DNA of 9,298 nt from M55B132 sp964508895. GTDB lineage: Bacteria; Bacteroidota; Bacteroidia; Bacteroidales; B18-G4. Location of the stretch: positions 1 to 9,298 of the forward strand of contig CAZDWF010000130.1 of NCBI GenBank assembly GCA_964508895.1, written 5' to 3'. Numbering within the stretch: the stretch's first letter is position 1; each line of letters begins with the position of its first letter. The notes below the pieces were generated by a model. The model was given only the letters and a program-made list of their open reading frames with translations, did not search any database and was not told where the DNA came from. The position numbers and the translations under genes are program-made. Of the stretch, positions 6,701 through 9,298 are shown piece by piece.

Positions 6701-8286
6701 GAAAACTTCATAACATCATAATCCTGTATGCCGGCTCTTGCTTCCAGGAAGTCAAACATCCGCTTTTTGATCTTTCCCTCTCTTTTGTCAACATCATAAA
6801 CAATAAACCCTTTAGCTTCCAGTAATAATAAGTTAGATATGGCCTGTTCCTCCGGCATCTTCATGTATTCAGCCAGCAGTGCAGGTTTGACAATATCTGT
6901 CCCAAATGCTTTGCTATAATTTTTAAGCAAGACAAGAGGGTTTTGATCATCCAGTCCTTGCAATTTATAATAATCATTTTCGGAAAAGAAATTCTCGGAT
7001 TCAAAAATCACCTCGCTCTGCAGATTGAATCCTCTCAGGCTTTCAAAGGATAAAACACTGGAATCAAGATTCCAGTATAAAGCCTCTGCATAAATATCAA
7101 TTTCATGATAGGAATCGTAATAGGCTATATTTCGTGTGTCGTAAATCTGGTATTGGGTAATCATTCTTTTATCCGATTCATACATCATTTTCACCTTCGG
7201 ATGATATATAGAATCACCATTAAAAACCACTGAAAACGATGAACTTAACGACGTTATCTCATTATTAAAAATTATAAATTCAGGAGATTTAAAGTATGTT
7301 TTTACCTTATGCCCATTAATTATATCCATTCTGGCATTTTCATATTTGCTACCAGAAATGATGAGTTTACCTCCATGAACTTCTATTCCTCCTTCAAGAG
7401 CTACACCTTTAAAAACATCCTCCAGATAGTAATCTCTGAAATATGACCTGAAACGAGGGTATGAGGATTTCTCTGATGTTGGCCCTGATTGAATTACCTC
7501 TTCAAGAGATCCCAGCATCAATTTCCTGAAAAACTTTTTATCATGCAAAACGACTGAATCAGCCTTAAAACGAATCAATGTTGTATTAATACTATAATCT
7601 TTAAGTTCCGCATGAATTTCATCTTTCAATCCAACTCTTGACCAGTAAATTTTCCCTCCTCTTCCTATCCATTTCTTTAATCCTGGATTATACACACCTC
7701 TTGTGTTAAAAATCTCAGAACTATCATTTCTGGTAACACATTTAAGATCAAGTTTGTCGAAAACAATCACGAAAGCGGTATCATTTTCAAAACGATATGT
7801 TGCTTTATCATAATACCAGTTCCTGCTTCTTTCTTTATTTAACAGATGTTCTTCAAAAAATTCAATATTGTATTTTAAAAATGATGCCAGGTTTATCGAT
7901 TTTCTCTCCTGGCCTACCTCTTCTACCTTAATTGACCATGAGTTAAAACTCTCTTTACTGAGCTTGTTCTCAGACATATAATTCAGACAGGATATAAAAT
8001 TATAGAAATGAGGAAAAGCATACATACGCTTTTTCTTCATTATATCCGACAGATCATAAATCTTGGTTCTCATCGAATTATTGAAATAATTCGAATTCCA
8101 GTGCTCAGAAAAATTATCGAGTACATTTCTTGCCTCTTCAAGGCGTTGTTTGTTATTAGTTTTCTCCAGGAATTCAGTGATTTTCAGGAAATACTCTTCC
8201 TGATTATGCGGGAAGGAATCAATTACCTGGGAGCGACCCCAAAAAGAAACAGCTAATAATAGTATAATTAAGTAAATTTTTCTCAT
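3754..8286 (-). CDS. Large exported beta-strand-rich protein of unknown function (1510 aa)
   Basis: I cannot assign a function. The N-terminus MRKIYLIILLLAVSFWGRSQ is a typical signal peptide with no lipobox cysteine, so the protein is predicted to be exported. A mainly helical region follows (about 21-160). The remainder is dominated by alternating polar/hydrophobic strands rich in D, N, F, Y and S, reminiscent of LptA/OstA- or AsmA/TamB-like repetitive beta proteins; that resemblance is by eye only. One motif occurs twice: DGNIVMKENRDFIFQG (569-584) and DGSILMNAENRNLTFSG (1145-1161). Related G-x-G-x-F units appear near 791 and 881. A helical stretch at about 468-520 looks like a winged helix. 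A charged low-complexity linker occupies about 628-648. No outer-membrane barrel signature, OmpA domain or type IX secretion C-terminal domain is recognisable. The ATG lies 3 bp after the prmA stop codon, implying co-translation with prmA and tpiA. No frameshift is seen across the 4.5-kb frame. Confidence 0.9.
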   Translation of the reverse strand: MRKIYLIILLLAVSFWGRSQVIDSFPHNQEEYFLKITEFLEKTNNKQRLEEARNVLDNFSEHWNSNYFNNSMRTKIYDLSDIMKKKRMYAFPHFYNFISCLNYMSENKLSKESFNSWSIKVEEVGQERKSINLASFLKYNIEFFEEHLLNKERSRNWYYDKATYRFENDTAFVIVFDKLDLKCVTRNDSSEIFNTRGVYNPGLKKWIGRGGKIYWSRVGLKDEIHAELKDYSINTTLIRFKADSVVLHDKKFFRKLMLGSLEEVIQSGPTSEKSSYPRFRSYFRDYYLEDVFKGVALEGGIEVHGGKLIISGSKYENARMDIINGHKVKTYFKSPEFIIFNNEITSLSSSFSVVFNGDSIYHPKVKMMYESDKRMITQYQIYDTRNIAYYDSYHEIDIYAEALYWNLDSSVLSFESLRGFNLQSEVIFESENFFSENDYYKLQGLDDQNPLVLLKNYSKAFGTDIVKPALLAEYMKMPEEQAISNLLLLEAKGFIVYDVDKREGKIKKRMFDFLEARAGIQDYDVMKFSSNTKIISNADLNLNNFDLNIKGVDEIYLSNPQKVFIFPIDGNIVMKENRDFIFQGRVQAGLFNFYSRECSFEYDSFRLNMPTIDSISFYVNRLRSDTVGRKKDDDTETGQQQPRNGIEEKQDLIKIQSVIEDLSGYILIDVFNNKSGLKSYPDYPIFNSTSSSYVYYDKQKIRDGVYGRNDFYYQLDPFMIDSLDNFSTDGILFSGYLASSDIFPAIDRPLRVMHDYYLGFKTVSPEEGYLVYNDKARYYEDISLKGDGLTGEGKFDYIHSVSESNNFVFHPDSLTYIAETFVNSEALTPVETPGIRSKLVDAIFLPGNNKLEAADINNPFRLYESGKFSGMITLRPDSTNGDGDFKFEKASIISDIFNFKHHSLHADTSDFTIYTDTNFTKLAFDAKNYESMMDFDFRNGEFYSNGINSLLEFPFNQYVCNMDGFEWVMDENQMYLRNRLVGSLDNYENLSAEQLIDIELTGSEFTSVHPDQDSLKFFAVRARYDIDNNIINTEGVEIIKIADAAIFPHDGIVTILEDAQLETILGANIIADTVNKFHKIYSANVNIYSRKSYNAKGFYDYYDRDSVPETIKFTTISVDSTGHTYALAMVSEYDDFMLSPSFHFDGSILMNAENRNLTFSGGFSPVQDCYNRPTEFVSFDTVIDPFNIVLPVHNKIRGVNNEYLSLSINYSGIEKRFYPSFFGSKWYDSDSVFIEASGFMNYNYDKNNYLICEDLNVLNNNTNNNYFQLNTRNCLISARGPFELPARYPYLNLNTYGLLNYYIVPDSLKMQATIGMDFFLDGEIMKIFTDELKEANLRSVDLNKTTYPGYIHEMLLDEDSQRTLEEIGLYGASRRIPLDIRQTALFADVNMRWNSETNSYVSKGDLGIASIDNTPINKYFKGYLEFELRASTPVMTLYIEVSSNKWFFFTYRNYIMQTISSDEKFNDLVINLKPERRIIDERKEENQYEFVISSKRKRIEFLRKMEKIHR

Positions 8287-8289
8287 CCA

Positions 8290-9123
8290 CTAGTCTTTAA
8301 CAAAGCTAATTGCTATCCATTCATTATTCTTAATTAATTCATTTTTAGTAAGTCCGATCTTAGCAACCTCCTCTTCTATCATTGGAAGATCTCTTTCGTA
8401 AAACCCACTAAGAAGTAAATAACCTGGCTTATTCAAATAAGAATTATAAACAGATATATCTCTCAGTAAGATATTACGATTGATATTTGCAAATATTATA
8501 TCGAAGCTTATGTTTTTCACGAAGTTCGCATCGCCACTAAATATTTCAATATCTTCTGTATTGTTCAGAATGGCATTATGAATACTATTCTTAACAGCCC
8601 ATTCATCATTGTCGACAGCCCATGTTGTTGCTGATCCCATTTTCTTTGCAAGTATTGCAAGGACAGCTGTTCCACATCCCATATCAAGCACAGACTTTTC
8701 TTTAACATCCAAATTCATGATAAGTTCGATCATCGATAATGTCGTTTCATGATGCCCTGTTCCGAAAGCCATCTGGGGATCAATGATAAGATCATATTTA
8801 AACCCGCTTTTTTCAGGATGAAAAGGAGCATGTATATAGCAATCATTTCTGAGCTCAATCGGATCGAAATTACTCTCCCACACTTTATTCCAGTTCTTCT
8901 CTTCTATTTCATTGACCTCAAGGATTATCTCTTCCCCGGCATCTTTAATAATAGAGGATTTAATATATTCTATATCAACATCATCCTTATCAAAATATGC
9001 CAGCAGGCGTCTGTCATCTTCCCAGAAACTATCAAAGCCCAGGTCTGACAGCCTGCTAATAACAATATCCCATTCATATTTCCTGTTGTCTGGAAAGCTC
9101 AGGATCAATTCTTTATATGACAT
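8290..9123 (-). CDS. prmA: Ribosomal protein L11 methyltransferase
   Basis: This complete 277-residue protein transfers methyl groups from S-adenosylmethionine to ribosomal protein L11. An N-terminal substrate-recognition domain (about 1-85) and a linker precede a Rossmann-type methyltransferase domain. Diagnostic features are IDPQMAFGTGHHETT before the catalytic domain, SAM motif I VLDMGCGTAVLAILAKKMG, the acidic AVDNDEWAV loop binding the SAM ribose, and FANINRNILL as motif IV. Motif I has Ala where many PrmA proteins have Gly or Ser (GCGT-A-VL), a mild variation. It is slightly shorter than the proteobacterial enzyme (about 293), as expected in Bacteroidota. The start is 5 bp after the tpiA stop codon, with a weak GGCGG ribosome-binding site immediately before the ATG. 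The stop is 3 bp before the next gene, so it is the middle gene of an operon. Confidence 0.95.
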   Translation of the reverse strand: MSYKELILSFPDNRKYEWDIVISRLSDLGFDSFWEDDRRLLAYFDKDDVDIEYIKSSIIKDAGEEIILEVNEIEEKNWNKVWESNFDPIELRNDCYIHAPFHPEKSGFKYDLIIDPQMAFGTGHHETTLSMIELIMNLDVKEKSVLDMGCGTAVLAILAKKMGSATTWAVDNDEWAVKNSIHNAILNNTEDIEIFSGDANFVKNISFDIIFANINRNILLRDISVYNSYLNKPGYLLLSGFYERDLPMIEEEVAKIGLTKNELIKNNEWIAISFVKD

Positions 9124-9128
9124 CCGCC

Positions 9129-9298
9129 TTACTGCTTTTTGATCCTTTGATTAATAATTCCCAGGAAATCTCCAGCATCAAGAGATGCGCCTCCAATAAG
9201 TCCGCCATCAACATCTTTCTTACTGAATAATTCTTCTGCATTGGAAGGGCGCAGTATCCTCCAGGAAATACCATAGTCATCCATCTTTTTCACAAAAA
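9129..9298 (-). CDS. tpiA: Triosephosphate isomerase, C-terminal fragment (5' end outside window)
   Basis: The minus-strand frame is open from the window edge to TAA (complement of 9129-9131), giving 55 residues. RPSNAEELFSKKDVDGGLIGGASL followed by DAGDFLGIINQ is the characteristic C-terminus of triosephosphate isomerase, which interconverts dihydroxyacetone phosphate and glyceraldehyde 3-phosphate. The residues just before it are unusual: the family has a conserved ILYGGS phosphate-binding loop there, but this frame reads DDYGISWRIL. The neighbouring frame reads VFPGGYCA, closer to ILYGGSCN, which suggests a one-base frameshift or sequencing error near 9247-9253. The gene is the most upstream of the visible minus-strand operon. 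The family call is firm; whether this copy is intact is not. Confidence 0.85.
   Translation of the reverse strand, partial: FVKKMDDYGISWRILRPSNAEELFSKKDVDGGLIGGASLDAGDFLGIINQRIKKQ

Noticed and set aside
8749..9142. Two plus-strand open frames opposite prmA
   Set aside because: They are antisense shadows of a clear PrmA coding region and resemble no protein family.

Overview
The window is AT-rich DNA that looks like a member of the Bacteroidota, possibly the Bacteroidales/Marinilabiliales side. The evidence is the Bacteroidota-style variants in PrmA (an IDPQMAFGTGHHETT segment and NINRNIL), a DnaN ending in LVMPVMLNQ, the lack of strong Shine-Dalgarno sites, an A/T-rich leader with a TAnnTTTG-like promoter element, and a very large exported beta-rich protein of a kind common in that phylum. 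The assignment is inference from these traits, not from a database search.

Layout. Two plus-strand genes of the phosphoenolpyruvate node come first: the C-terminal 186 residues of pyruvate, phosphate dikinase (2-562, cut by the window edge) and a complete ATP-dependent PEP carboxykinase, pckA (710-2353). The 147-bp gap between them holds a perfect 13-bp inverted repeat with a second palindrome nested in its loop, then a candidate pckA promoter element. pckA converges on dnaN (2528-3655, minus strand), the sliding clamp. The 174-bp gap between them is a patchwork of unrelated tandem repeats that all have a 7-bp period.

The rest of the window is on the minus strand and reads tpiA (3' end only, 9129-9298), prmA (8290-9123) and a 1510-residue exported protein of unknown function (3754-8286). 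The junctions are 5 bp and 3 bp, so these three almost certainly form one operon. dnaN follows after a 98-bp gap and may have its own promoter or receive read-through.

How the genes fit together. PPDK and PEPCK interconvert pyruvate, oxaloacetate and PEP, and triosephosphate isomerase works further up the same glycolytic/gluconeogenic line. PrmA (ribosome modification) and DnaN (replication) are housekeeping. The unknown 1510-residue protein is the main open question: it has a signal peptide, repeated short beta-strand units, two recognisable copies of one sequence motif, and a small helical segment resembling a winged helix.

No rRNA, tRNA, CRISPR array, transposase or phage gene is visible. 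No stretch longer than about 175 bp lacks a gene. I did not find a defence system or other obvious multi-gene novelty. The items most worth a second look are the heptamer patchwork, the large exported protein, and the abnormal active-site loop region in the tpiA fragment.
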